The notes under the pieces: model-generated
What the model saw: only the letters and a program-made list of their open reading frames with translations
Database searches by the model: none
Told to the model about the DNA's origin: nothing
Position numbers and translations under genes: made by a program
Assembly (NCBI GenBank): GCA_017311315.1
Contig: CM029638.1
Span: 11,936,197 to 12,000,196, forward strand
DNA length: 64,000 nucleotides
Source of the DNA: Dendrocalamus latiflorus
Lineage: Eukaryota > Streptophyta > Magnoliopsida > Poales > Poaceae
Direction of reading: 5' to 3'
Part shown: piece by piece, positions 47,243 to 60,200 of the stretch
How the letters are laid out: every line of letters begins with the position of its first letter
How positions within the stretch are numbered: position 1 is the stretch's first letter

Positions 47243-47514
47243 GCGCTTAAGTTCCGCTTATTTTAATTTTAGCTTTTAGTTTTTGTTTTATTTTTAAATT
47301 TTTTTCTGATTTTTTTAGTTTTTTAAAACTTTTTTATCGGTTCTTTTTTCGTGTTCGTTTGCATTATCCATGATAAAACTAATATATTTTTCTATTTTAA
47401 AATTTTTTAAATTTAATTACGTCAAATAAGCCACCATCAACTATGGTGTAATTTCAATCAACTACAATATAATTTTAATCATAAGCTATATTTTTTCAAC
47501 CCAAATTAACAGAC
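47243..47514 (+). mobile_element. MITE family A, copy 4 (diverged)
   Basis: Shares 'cgtgttcgtttgcattatcc', 'ttaattacgtcaaataagcc' and 'actatggtgtaatttcaa' with the other copies in the same order. More diverged, with a G run just before it (47234-47243). Confidence 0.6.
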
Positions 47515-47671
47515 AAGCTCATGCTTGTGCTCATTTCGACCGGCCTAAGGTTAATAGGCTCAAGTGGCATGCGCAGGCCAAAATGCTTGGATGGGATGGA
47601 TTATGACGCGTAAGACGGTAGCTGCGTACATGCTGCAATGGTTGTTTGATACGGCCGATCTCTGCCATGGT

Positions 47672-48518
47672 TAGAGATGGCAATGGGTACCCGAAACCCG
47701 ATACCCGATGGGTTTTTACTCTATTAGGGTATGGGTCTAAGTCAATTTCCTAACCCATGGGTCTCTTAATGGGCAAAAAGCCCAACCCATCGGGTCTGCC
47801 GGGTTCGGGTACGTTCCTATAGTACCCAAACCCGTAAACCCATGGGTAATATAAACCTGATCCATAGGAATTATAAACCTAGGCTCCCAGCCTCCCAGGC
47901 AAACCAGCCCATCCCATAGCCCATTAGCCATTTAGCCCCAAGCCCCCAAATCTAATGCGGTAATGTCCCATTACCCATACGGCTAACCCTAGCTAGCACT
48001 CGGTCACGGTCACTACTCACTCCTCCCCAGTCCTCACCCCGATTCAACAGCCGCCGCAGCGGCGACGCATCTGGCGCTTCGCGCTCAGTCTCGGACAGTC
48101 TCCACGCTCGCCCTCCCGTCCCGCAGCTCCCGCCACTCTCGCCGCATGCTCGTCCTCCCACACGCCCTCGCCGTCGCCTCGCCTTCCAGTTCAGCCCGTC
48201 GCCCCCACGGCAAGAGCCCGCCGCCCCCACGCCGCAGCCAACGCGCATCGCAGCAGTAGACCATTAGCCATGGCGCTGCCCTCCGGCCCCAACGAAGATG
48301 GCCGGTGAACTTCTTCCTCCTCTTCATTAACCATTGTTGCAGCTTGCATTACTGACCCGACGGGCGACCCGTGGGTACCCGTTAACCCAGTGGGCATGGG
48401 TCTGGGTAAAAGTCTGCACCCGTCACGGGCATGGGTTTTTTAGCGGGCACGCCTAAGTTTCATGGGCACGGATTTAGGATAGCAAAACCCAGCGGGTTTG
48501 TGCCCGTTGCCATCTCTA
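47672..48518. mobile_element. hAT-like non-autonomous element, 847 bp, 8-bp TSD gccatggt
   Basis: Starts TAGAGATGGCAATGGGTACC and ends GCCCGTTGCCATCTCTA, flanked by gccatggt at 47664-47671 and 48519-48526. Subterminal 'acccgatgggt' and 'gtgggtacccgt' words repeat in both orientations. The centre (about 47990-48330) is GC-rich and unlike the ends, and may be captured host sequence, but I could not name it. Confidence 0.9.
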
Positions 48519-48589
48519 GCCATGGTGCATAGTTGCACTTGCATCGCACGCACGAGCGAGTGCACCCGACCGGTCGATACGGTCCGAAT

Positions 48590-49250
48590 CTTCGAGGGAG
48601 CGACACATACTTACAGTACATTCTCCCACTTTTTTTTGGTACCATCGAAATAATGTTGTTACATCTTTTTAATCCTTTCAAACATTCTCTAATGATGATT
48701 ATAAAATACTTTAAAGTGAGTTCTATAAAACATCTTATTAAAATCTATTTTTATAGCATAATTTATGTACATACTTCTTTTACACATAAAAAGGGTATAT
48801 AAGAAAAATAAAGAACTCCGATGAAAATTTTTCAATCAAATCACGTTACAGTACCTTACAATTAGTATTTAAGTATACCAAAAGTGATAAAGATGTACAA
48901 TATACTCGTTTAAGTGGTATATTAAAAGTAAGAGTGTGTACTCCTGAGGGTACGAAAAATGCTTATATATATATGAAAATGATTCTATACTCCTCAGAGT
49001 ATGTACTTCCACTTCTAATATACCCCATTAATGGTATTGTTATATTACTTTATTTATTTGAGCATACTCTAATAATGATTATAAGATACTCTAAAATAAG
49101 TTCCACGAAAAATTTCATGAAAATCCACTTTTTATGGCATAATTTATTTATGTAATCCTTTTATGCATAGAAATGTGTATATAGCAAAAAAATAAAGAGC
49201 TTTAATAAAAATTTTCAATCAAGTCGTATTGAACTATCCTAGAATAAATG
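48590..49250. repeat. Diverged direct repeat, spacing about 390 bp
   Basis: 'ctctaatgatgattataaaa' at about 48687 matches 'ctctaataatgattataaga' at about 49077. The surrounding 250 bp also match (both have 'tttttatagcataattta'-like and 'aataaagagct'-like text). AT-rich, non-coding. Confidence 0.6.
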
Positions 49251-49760
49251 TGAATGGTACGGTGCATGATTCTGACTGAGAATCTATAGCTAGAAAAATT
49301 TATTTTCTAATATTCTTGATCCTTGCGCCATTCTCTCATGCAATCTTTCTCTGCTCTCGAACCACAGGAAAAAAATTCTTTATGTATGAGCTCTTGCTTT
49401 TTTTTTCTTGTGAGTCATACAAGTGCAAGTTCCTCTCTAAGAGAAAGGATTTGTGTTTTCGTTCGATCTAAACAGACATGGAGGAAAGAATTCCATAGGA
49501 ATCGAATTCCTCTAAAAATCCTTGGAAATTCCCTTGAGCCTGTCCTTGATCCAAACAGGCTCTTAAGCCGCCAAGATTCTGTACTTCTTGTTTGTTTATA
49601 GTATTATGTTTATTTCGTCGTTCTCTAGTTCGATGCTGCAGCCAGCAATAGAAACTACCCTGCCGTTTTCTTTATCAAATACCTCCGTACCTTGTACGGC
49701 TACAATAATACACATGAATTTTTTAAGCGTTTGTCAAGGTAAAATTTTACTCAACCCTTA

Positions 49761-51517
49761 AGAATTTTTAGTGGATTTGACATTATTGGCCACGGTATTT
49801 ACAAAAGTAGCAGTATACACATTATATTTATAAAAAATATCACTTTTGCTTTTCGGTGGGCGGGTAGCTGCGCCGGCGAGATGACGCATGGGGGTCACCG
49901 GTGGTAGGTGCCTGGCGCCCCACCAGCACGATGAGAAGACGGTAGGTGATTAAGCCGTCTGACCAGCCAGCTTAATTACCTACCCTTATTTTTTACACTT
50001 AGTGTTTGTTTGAATTTTTAGATATATCAAATAGCTCAAAAAAGTACAAAAAGTTATGTACAGCCTCCCAACATAATGTACTTGACAGTGTAATTTTTGA
50101 GTAATTTTATTCATTGTGAATGTTGCTAAAATATTTATACGATTTTGATATTTGTATGAGTTTTTATATATAACAAACGAGCTCCAAAAATTATAAAATT
50201 TTATGTGAAGCCTTCAGACACAGTCATAGTTATTGTATAATGTTTTAGAAATTTTATGTGGTCTAAATTTACCACGTTTATTTAGGTTAATTTAACAATG
50301 CTCAGGCATCTTTTTAAGTGGCTGACCTCTGTGCTTCACGCATGTGTCAGCCCGATCGTGCTATATTTTCTTTTCTGCTATGTCCTTCGTACAATTGTCA
50401 CTCTGTGTCTGTCGTGCCCCCCCCCCCCTCTCACGAGCTTCCTCGTCCGCACTAATGTCGTTATGTCTGTGTCGTCCCCCTCGCCTGCTCCCTCGTTTGT
50501 ACATTTGTCAGTGTTACCATGCTGTCCCCTTCACCCAAGTGCTGCTCGTGACAATGGGACCTCAATCTAGGGGTGAGTGCACCGGGTTCACTTTTTGCTC
50601 GCCCATAAATACGAACCCCTAGCAGTTCGTCATTGCTCATCTCAGTCGCTCATCGCAGAAAGTCTTTCTCACGGTTGTCGCTCAAAATTAGGAGTACATA
50701 GCTAATTATTTTGAGAAGTCATTGCATAGCTTATTAAGGACACGATAGTGTTGATTGCTTCTCCCGAAAGACAGATAATTTTTTAGGGCATGCTTTTGAC
50801 GTTATTCGTGTAGTCCTAGTCATTATTACTATTATTTATTTAGTTATAATTAATGTAATTTGTATTATGAAGTAAGTTTTACTGTCATTATTAATCTTCG
50901 CACTAATATTTGGTCTGTCCTATGTATTGGAGCATATGACTTTATCGAAGCTTCTCGAACAGTCGTAAATTCATGATTGAATTAACCCGAATAAACGCGG
51001 TAAATTCAGACTATATAAAATTTCCAAAATATTACACAATAACTATGACTGTGTCGGAAGGCTTCACATAAAAATTTGTAATTCTTGGAGCTCGTTTGAT
51101 ATATGTAAAAACTCATACAAATATAAAAATTGTATAAATATTTGAGCAACATTCACAATGGATAAAATTATCCAAAAATTACACTGTCAAGTACATTGTG
51201 TCGTAAGATTGTACATAAATTTTCGTATTTTTTTAGCTCATTTGATATATTTAAAAATTCAAACAAGTACTAAGCGAAAAAATTATGGCAGATAATTAAA
51301 CCAGTTTAATCACCTGACATCTCCTGGCCGGGCGGCAGGCTGCCTACTGTCTGCTGGCGGGCGGCAGGCGTCTGCCGTCGGCGGCCCCCCGCATGACGTC
51401 TCGTCAACACTGCCGCCCGTCCATCGGACGGCAAAAGTGATATTTTTACAAATATGATACGTATACTGCTATTTTTATAAATACCGTCGCTAACAGTGTC
51501 AAATCCGCTAAAAACTC
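49761..51517. mobile_element. Element with about 540-bp terminal inverted repeats (MULE-like or foldback)
   Basis: The left arm 49761-50296 and right arm about 50972-51517 are inverted copies along their whole length. Outer match: 'gtggatttgacattattggc' against the reverse of 'gctaacagtgtcaaatccgc'; inner match: 'ccacgtttatttaggttaat' against the reverse of 'attaacccgaataaacgcgg'. The central 675 bp contains a CCCCCC run and 'gcccataaatacgaacccct', a possible TATA-bearing promoter. No transposase was found. Very long TIRs are typical of Mutator-like elements, but a 9-bp target duplication was not fixed. Confidence 0.8.
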
Positions 51518-51519
51518 CC

Positions 51520-53510
51520 CCAATAACATACTGGAGTAACCTCTATACGTGTTCCATACACAACATGTGCAGTAGCATACACCTGATGAATGATGCAGAC
51601 ATACAGTGCATTGGGTTGCGTGCGACCAGAAATGATGTGGACTACACATGCAACTAACTCATGCATATGCACATCTTGGCGCGCGCACTAGACAACAGTA
51701 AAAGATGGGAAAATAGAATGCTTCAGTCCAATAACTACGGAACCATGCATGTACCAACGAAAGGGCTCACAGATACAAAACAAGAACTGTTAGTCCTCGG
51801 CGCATAGCCAAGTCATAAACAGTTCAAAGGCCTTATCCTCTTGTCTAGCATGGTATAGGTACTAAATATAACATCAATCACTAGCTGCTGTTTTATAGGG
51901 GCATGTGCCCCAAGGAGCCTGGGGCTAAGGATATTCATCCAAACAATCACACAGGCTTACTCCTTCCAATGTTTTTTTTATTTGTATGGGTTTTAAGATA
52001 TGATTTTAATCGTTATTTTTAATAATTTTATATTAAGATATATTATTAAAATTATTTTTAATGATAAATTTAATGATATAATTTTCGTATAGTCAATATA
52101 GATAATTTTAAATCTATTGGTGATAAAAAAATTTGATGACATAGATTCTAAAAAGTCAAATAGAACAAAGATAATATATAGGCCGGTGAGTATACATCTC
52201 GCTAAACCAATTCAATCATGGGTAGCTTGCTATTATGACTGGTTCTACATCGTTTGTCCTCTCCCACTTGCCACGTTCGAAACGGTAAGCTACCAAGCTC
52301 AACTCCTGTCGGATACCCTTTTGGTTCTTGGCCCTAGCCTTTGGCCTAAGCAGCTCTTGGTCCATGGCATTGAACAAATCAAAGAGTATTGGATTAAATA
52401 AAACCTAGGCTTCGTAGACAAGATTACTTTTAGTCCTTGTATGATGCGTCCGCTTACGATATATAATAGCCTAAAACAAACCATTTGGCACTTGACGAAA
52501 AATCCGGGCCGTGGACGGCATTGGGTGAGACTGAGTATAAGGATTAGTTGGGAAAAAAGAAACATGTTTATCTTCATTGGTGCCGGAGGCGTATTCATGT
52601 CAAACTAAAATGCATCACTTCAATTTTAGAGAGGCAACATAGCACAAGCAGAAGCAAAGCTTCGTGGATAAGGTGGTCAATCCATTCCAGTCCTTGAGAC
52701 ACGGCAAAAATAAGGGCAGTGCCTAACCTTACTTTCTTGTAGCTCCTTTATGGCCAGTGGGCCGCCATGCTCATACAATACTAGGGAGGATGTGCCCAAA
52801 AAGAAAATTGCAATGAAGGACATAAAGCCTCCCAAGAAGTACCCTACTCATGTTTGCTTGTGCCCTAAAGTTCCCATGGCCAAGCAAATGCCTCTTTATT
52901 CTTCTTAGACCAAGCCCAAAGCAAATATCATTTGAGGGCAGCAAAATCTTTGCCCAATGCATCCTATCATTCCCACTCATCTCTCACTTGTCTTGCATGT
53001 GTTTCTTTCTGACTGAACTAGGGAGAGCTCACTTTGAGACGAACATACCTTTTTAAAAGAGAAAAATGATGTAGCAATAGTGCACATATATGAACCAAAG
53101 CTAAGCTTAAAGCATCATGTAATCCTGTGGCCCATGGTAGTTATGGTGTACTCTAGACGTCAAAAAGGGGGCCAAAGATTAAAAGAGAAGAACATCATAA
53201 TAATGCACGTAGCCAGTGGAGCAGGCATATCGTACAAGCGTATCTCTACCTCGATTCTCTCAAGACTTTCAGCTTGGCTTCAAGCTGACCTGACCTATCG
53301 ACCTTTGGTCAATTGGGATGTTGAACTGTGACTCCAAGTGGGAATCTACGGCCTAAAAGCTAGTAGTAGTATGTAGTACTAAAGATGCATCACTAGAGGT
53401 GAAGACTTCTCTTGCCTATCCCAGATGATTGACCAGACAACACCCAACCCAAGCGTGTCAGTCAGAAATGGCTAGTGATGTCTACTAGAAGTAGGTGGTG
53501 TATGTTTTAC
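51520..53510. other. Spacer with no recognisable gene or element
   Basis: AT-rich around 51960-52100, otherwise balanced. Short ORFs on both strands (for example 52117-52401, 52771-52980) show no family signature, codon bias or splice structure. Confidence 0.3.
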
Positions 53511-53518
53511 TTAGAGGT

Positions 53519-53755
53519 GCCACTTGATTAGGCTAAAAGAAACCTGTTTATGGCTAAAATTGTATTATATCTGGCTAAAAAAACTAAATTTTAAAAATAG
53601 AAAAAATAGGTTAGCCCTTCATGGACAATGCAAACAAATACAGGAAACAAAGAACTGGCAAAAAAACTCAAAAAAAGCTAAAAAGCCAGAAAAGACAATT
53701 TATGAATAGTGAAAAATAAACGAGAAACCAGAAGCTTAAGCCGAAATAAGCGGGG
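53519..53755 (-). mobile_element. MITE family A, copy 5 (reverse)
   Basis: Reverse copy: 'ggttagcccttcatggacaa', 'tgcaaacaaatacagg', 'gaatagtgaaaaataaacga' and 'aagccgaaataagcgggg' are the complements of the family's internal and end blocks. About 500 bp downstream of the PPO2 stop codon. Confidence 0.65.
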
Positions 53756-54254
53756 CATTAATACCCACAATGGCAGGCAAATAATTATATAGTCTGATGA
53801 TCACCGCAACGCATGGATGATATTGTTCAGAGGGACACCTCGTTTAACCGTGCAAGGAACATTGCAATGATTATGGGGCGTGTGAGCACATACAATTATA
53901 CAAAAGTACTGAGCATCATGCAATCTGGCAGGCTGTCTGCTAAAATCCCAATCGGTCAAATTGTACATGTCATATGTTCTCAGAAACATTTCGAGAAATT
54001 TAGTTTTGTTGTCAAAAGTCAAAGCAGGTTCATGTCAATGATCACTGTTCAAAACAACACGAGAACATCTCGGGCCAGCAGAATTATTTTTACTCTCCTT
54101 TCCCATCTTTAGTTCTTTACACAAGTGGCTATAGAAGTCTGCTCAATGTTTAGCCTTCATGAAGAGAATCTGAGTTTTGCAATCATGTTATCGTTTTCAA
54201 TCTACATAAACTGGGGAAGAATGTCTGCCATTGCTAGAAGATAGGTCGATACCT

Positions 54255-57200
54255 TCAATGTGAATCGTCTTGTTTGGTGCGTGATTCAAGGTACGAGATC
54301 ACAAGGTCAGCAGCCTTACTTCCTGAAGCTATAACATTTCCAACAGCCAACCCATCCTTGTTATTTCCTATAAGACAGAACAAAAGCTCAAATTATATTT
54401 CTAAGTTAACAATAATTTAAAGTATTTGTTCCTGGGGTTACTATTTCTGGTTTGCTCTACAAAACTTCAACTGGACTGTTCAGATGTTATACATGTTTTC
54501 TTTGATTAGAGCATCCTTTTCAGCAGACCAAGGAATATATGTTTTCATGGAAATAATAACAAAAACATGCTTCTATTGACTTGCCTGCGTAGAAGAACCC
54601 AGGAAGGTTTTTCTCCATCTTTTCTATAGCTTCCAATACCGAATCATAGTCGTGACCATACAAAGGAAAAGCATTCCTCCAGTGGATATGCCTGAGTAAC
54701 AGAAGAAATACCGTGTTAAATTACATGAGCATGTGGTGGTGAAACAAATTGCACGAATTCTTAAACTCCCTACAAGATGGTAAACCATAACACCATCACA
54801 AAAAGGAAAAACATATAGCAAAATGCACAATTGCTACAATTAGGACAGTAAGTTCAAATACTTACTTCACAAAAGTTGGCTGCCCCTCTACACCCAAGAG
54901 CTTTCTAAGGTCAGAGGTCACAAGTTGTTTCAAAATAGCCCTGCAAAAATATATTATAAGAATAATCTAGCTAAAAACGAACCATAACATATATCATCAG
55001 GATAAGTTTTATACGTTGGAGCTCCAGCGAGATCTCTATTGTGGCTTCCCCCAACAAATGTTGTATATAAATATTGGTCATTAGGAGCTCGATCTGGAAA
55101 CATCATTGACGAGAAGAGAGTCCCTAAACAAGAAACAGTCACATGTGTAAAGATGTGGAGGGAAACACTCAGAATAAACAAAAACATGAATACAAGTCGA
55201 CGATATAACAAGGTTGCTTTGTGTAACAAATTCAATACAATGATAATTCACAGGACAGCTCAAAATATATGCTTCCGCAAGCTGAAAACAGTTCAAATAT
55301 AAAGCTGAGCTAACCTACCAAGGGTTTTCAGACCATGTTTTTGCTGTTCCTTATAGGGTATTAAGACCCCAAATCCTTCCAGAGGTCTTTTAACGTCTTC
55401 CTTCTTAAAAGCTGTTACCATGAGGGATAGCGGTGGATAATCCACCTGCATAATAAATAAATTTAGATCAAGATGAGATTCTTCTATACATGTTCGAAAA
55501 GTTGTGATAAGTCCAGATAACAGCTGCTATAGTTTGGGTCTTTCAAAATATCAATCACCATGCATTTCATGACAGGAAATCGGAGTAGCCACATCTCATA
55601 ATTGTAAACTTGTAATACGGTAGCTTGTGGGCTGTAACTACACCAGTACGTTGCTGTATTTGAAGTATTGTCTAAATGCACATATATATCACGGAAATAT
55701 CATATAATAGGGAAAGTAGTACAAAGAAGCATCTTAACATGCGGAAATACAGTTCCATTACAGGAATCAATCTTCGAATCATACAAAATCGGACAAGCAA
55801 GGTCCCCTTTTACAATGGAGAAGCAATACAACTATCTTTACTCCAATTCCGTATTCATGTCAGTAGAGTCTGATACTTCCAGCTTACTTGCTTCATTTTC
55901 ACATCCAATATATGTCCAACATATACGTTACTCATTTTGTTCAGACATGGAAAGTTTACTTAAAATGCTAGCACAAGCACCAGATGCTGCTATACAGATC
56001 ATCATTACTTTTAAATACGTTACTGAACAGTGAACACTGCATTGAAAATTTCAAACTTGTAACCTTTGGGAACAATAACTTTGGCTGCCTTCTGAAATAC
56101 ACCATATCACTAATCAACTATTAATTTTATGGTTCTGTAGAAAAAAGTGCACACCGATAGAGGAGTGGTGAACTGGTGACGACTTGTGTATTTATGCACA
56201 AACTACGTGCTGCCCTTACATCTAAAACAGAAATATAGATGATAAAGAAGAAAAAAAATCCGGCGTCATGGATCTTGTGGTGACATACATGATAAAAATG
56301 CAATTGAAGCCATTAAGGGGAATTTCCCCTAGCAACAATATCTTTGCAAGAGCATCAATATCCATCATTGCATTTGTTAATCTAAAATGATTATAATTAT
56401 CCTAACCTGACCTTAGGAAGAAAGTCCAGCACAAAGGGAGCTCCACCTTTTGTAAACTTCATCCTCTGGGCATCAGACAATGAAGCCTGATGGGGGAAAA
56501 TGCAAGGGGTGAATATTTTGGTTTTGTGACTATGTTCAAAGTTCATAACAACCTGACTTGAGTACAAAAATATCAAATTTTATAGATCGGCAGCAAGCAA
56601 ATTTGCCAGATTGCAGATCAAATGACCAAACTTTTTTTTAAAAAAATGCAGCTGAGTGTTTCTTACTGTCATTACAACAGCATCAAAGGATTGGTTCTTC
56701 GCAAGCTCCTTGCTACTAGCATCTTTTGAAGCAACAGAAACTGACCACCCACCAGATGCAGGGAGTCCATCACAGCTACATGCCAATGACAATACTTCTG
56801 TACCAAGCTTCATATTACCATCTCCAACTTCCTTGTGAAGTGCATCTATTAGTGACTGAAAAGCAGTGAACAACATCAAACTTTTAAAAACCAGATGTTA
56901 AATAGTACAAGTACAAATCATGCAGCATGTTACCACGCAGTCAGGAAGGGCATCATAACTTTTTTTAAAGACAGATGAGGATCACAACCAATTGATCATG
57001 AATACTATGTGATTAATAGCGATGTCTAAGGCTCTTCATTTCCTTATGCATGTCTTCTTTGCATTATATTCAACTGATCCTTGCGCTTGGACATATCATT
57101 GGGCTTTTGTTTGACATAGCTTAAACCTAATCTTCACAAGCTAATGAACTTGTGCCTAAGTCAATAAAGAGTGATCATGGCAGGGTGTAAATTGATGGCT

Positions 57201-60200
57201 AAGCTGGACAATGGATATAAATCATGACAACTAGTTCGTTGACTGAACTTATGTCCTTGAGTGGCACAAAAATAACCACTCTTTCAGTGATAAAGTTTGA
57301 ATCCAGCATTTTTAAATGGCATGAACGGAATTACTAGGGCATATACATGTATACGAGTTTGTTTTTATACCTTTGACACTAACAAAGGAAATGACAGGAT
57401 GTCAATGAAGGAATACCTGCATTCCACCATGAAATGAAAATGACATACGTCTATTCCTTCTTTTCCCTGATGAAGCACCTCCTGTCTTTACCGAATCACC
57501 TTTAGCTGTTAGTTTAGACAAGATGGCACCAAGAACGATAGAGCCATACCTAACAGCATTGAAGGAGCATGAAGCAACAGATTAGGAAAAAAATGATGAC
57601 CAAAAAACATAATTACGCACAAAAAAAAATGTTGTTTACTTGTTTGCCATATTTATCGCAACGAAGTGCTGCAATTGAAATGTCAAGTTGAAACCCAAAA
57701 ACTAATGAGGCCCATTTTGACCCTACAAGTGCAAAACCGGACTAATGAAGAAAATTCTATAACAAAATTTTGAGCGAATACAACTTGTAGTTCCAGTGGT
57801 TCACATGTAAATCAATGTGAAGCGTATCTACCAACATTAAGTGATACAAATGGCCAGGAATACCACTGCACTACTTTTAGAAGCCTTTTGAAACTTCAAC
57901 AGATGATACCAGAATTCTCTTCCAGGTAGTTGAAAAAGTATTAGAAAGTCATACATGTAAATACAATAACTTAGGAAGCGGATCACAATAAGCTCCAATG
58001 AGTTGATCATTTAGCACCCAGGCTTTGGTTCATGATCTGGCTAGGTACTCACTACATTTAGCAGCCATTTCTTCTCTGATTATGATACAATCATGTAAGC
58101 GTTTTGCTGAATAGTGGTGTCATGACTTTCTATATTTACAACAATTTTGGTTGACACTTTGTATTTCCAAAGATAATATCAATAATATCATCACAAGAAA
58201 ACGAAAATTACAACATGGCTTCAACTTCAAGAAGATGCATATCAGGCAAATCAAGAAATATTTCCTCTCAAACAAATGTTATGGGTTAGCACCATTGGCG
58301 GTGCGCCCAGGGGATGGGCAGAGGAGGAAGAAAAGGTAATAGATTCTTTTCTTGATTCTGAATAACGCGGCTCCTCTTTCTATAGATAAGGTTAGCCCTA
58401 ACAAAATGGAAACTAATTTGATAAGGTAAGTATTAAATAATAAAGATAACTTAACAAACTAAATAAATCCAGATAACTTAACAAACTAAATAAATCCTAA
58501 TTGATTGTTGTTGGTAGCCTTCCTTGCGTGTAGCCTCCCTAATAGGCCATGGCTATCTGTGCCCATGACACTTCACCCCTCCTAAATGAGTAGCTCATCA
58601 AGGTGGCGGCCATGGCTGCAACCCGAGGTATCCCCATGTTGATGCAAGGTCGTGTCATTGGAGGAACGACACATGGAGAAGGATGAACAAAGTGTTGTTG
58701 GACATAATGATGACAACAACTCTCCATGGTTTGACATCTCCCCTCCATGGCCGTCTACCCACCCAAATCCCAGATCCGATCCGCGAGGCGGCTGTGGGAG
58801 CTGCAGGGGCAACCGGGGAATAAGACGTGTGTAGATTGCGCGCAGCCCCACAAGATGGAGGCCGAGGGCAACGACCGCCTCAACGCCTTCCTCGCCGCGC
58901 AGGGCGTGCCCAAGGAGACGCCCCATGTCGCCAAGTACAACTCCAACGCCAAGGTCCAAGTCGACGGAGGACATGTACACGAGACAACAGCTGAAGGCGG
59001 CGGCGGCGAGGTGTTGTTGCGCTGCAGCCTTGCTTGCTTCCTTGAGCTATGCGGGCCAGTTCGATGGTGAAGGAGGAGGGCCCCAGGGAGACGCACATTG
59101 GCAGCCGCGGGCTTCGGCAGCTCGAGCAGTAGCAGGAGGCACGGCGGATCGAGCTCGGAGGCACCGACGGCGGAGAGGCGACGACGCCGACAGGTGGGAA
59201 GCCCAGATTCAAGCAAGCGGCCACGGGGGAAACCCGATCCGGCGGATTCGGTGGCGGGGGCTCGCGAGCGCGTGACGGCGATGGACGGCTGAGAAGCTTC
59301 CTGACGCTGGAGCGGTGGCGCGCGGTAGGAGGTGGCCGGATCCGAACTGGGGTACGGCGGAGAGGGCCAGATCCGGCCTGGAGAGGTGGAGCCCGGAGGC
59401 CAAGCCGCCGAGGGGTGGATGGCAGAAGCGTGTCCGCGCATAGCCGGCGCTGGCGATCGGGCTGGGGCCTGGCGTGCGGGGCGACAGAATTTCTTAGCGG
59501 ACTTGGTGGCCTGGAAGATTTCATCGATCTCGTCGCTCGCCTTCTACTTCTAAGGCTTCTTGGTCGTCGCCACCCGCTCTTCCGTGGGTTCCTGAGGCTT
59601 ATTAGTTTTTTGGTCGGAGGAGGGGGCCTTGCCGTCGATGGATGGGTTGGGACCTAAGCCTTCTTCTTTTCCATGAGTTTTTTCTTGACCTTCATCGCAA
59701 GCCTCATGTAATTTTGGATTCCCGAGCGGAGCTCAGCGTAGAGGCCTCTCATGGCTTTGATTTTTTTGGCATCGGAAGCCATGGTGAGTGGCTCTGATAC
59801 CAAGTTGTTATGGGCTAACACCATTGGCGGTGCGCCCAGAGGATGGGAGAGGAGGAAGCAAAGGTAACTGATTATTTTCTTGATTCTAAATAGCATGGCT
59901 CCTCAATTTATATAGATAAGGTTAAGCCCTAACAATATAGGAACTAATCTGATAAGGTAAGTATTAAGTGATAAAGATAACTTAACAAACTAAACAAATC
60001 CTAATTGATTGTTGTTGATAGTCTTCCTTGCGTGCAGCCTCCCTAATGGGCCATGGCTATCCGTGCCCATGACATAAGTCAATTCTGCTACACCAATTAA
60101 TCAGAGTCTGGTTGCAAAAGTAGAAAAATAAAGTAATATTTGGAGAGAAACAGCACCAGATTATCAAATAATGAGGAAGGGAAAAAAAGGATGATAGATG

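Larger units (their letters stand above)
58277..60074 (-). mobile_element. Non-autonomous LTR retrotransposon in PPO2 intron 9
   Basis: LTRs 58277-58570 and 59806-60074 both start TGTTATGGG and end GCCCATGACA on the plus strand. Beside the right LTR is 'ggctctgatacca', the complement of the initiator tRNA-Met primer site TGGTATCAGAGCC. Beside the left LTR is 'cttcacccctccta', complement of the polypurine tract AGGAGGGGTGAAG. Both place transcription on the minus strand, the same direction as PPO2. The 1.2-kb interior has no reverse transcriptase but carries a short 5' ORF and an ARF-GAP fragment. Flanks are acaaa and taagt, so a target duplication is not visible. Confidence 0.85.

Noticed and set aside
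53813..54112. 99-codon plus-strand ORF downstream of PPO2
   Set aside because: Lies opposite the probable PPO2 3' UTR, no recognisable family, no supporting structure.
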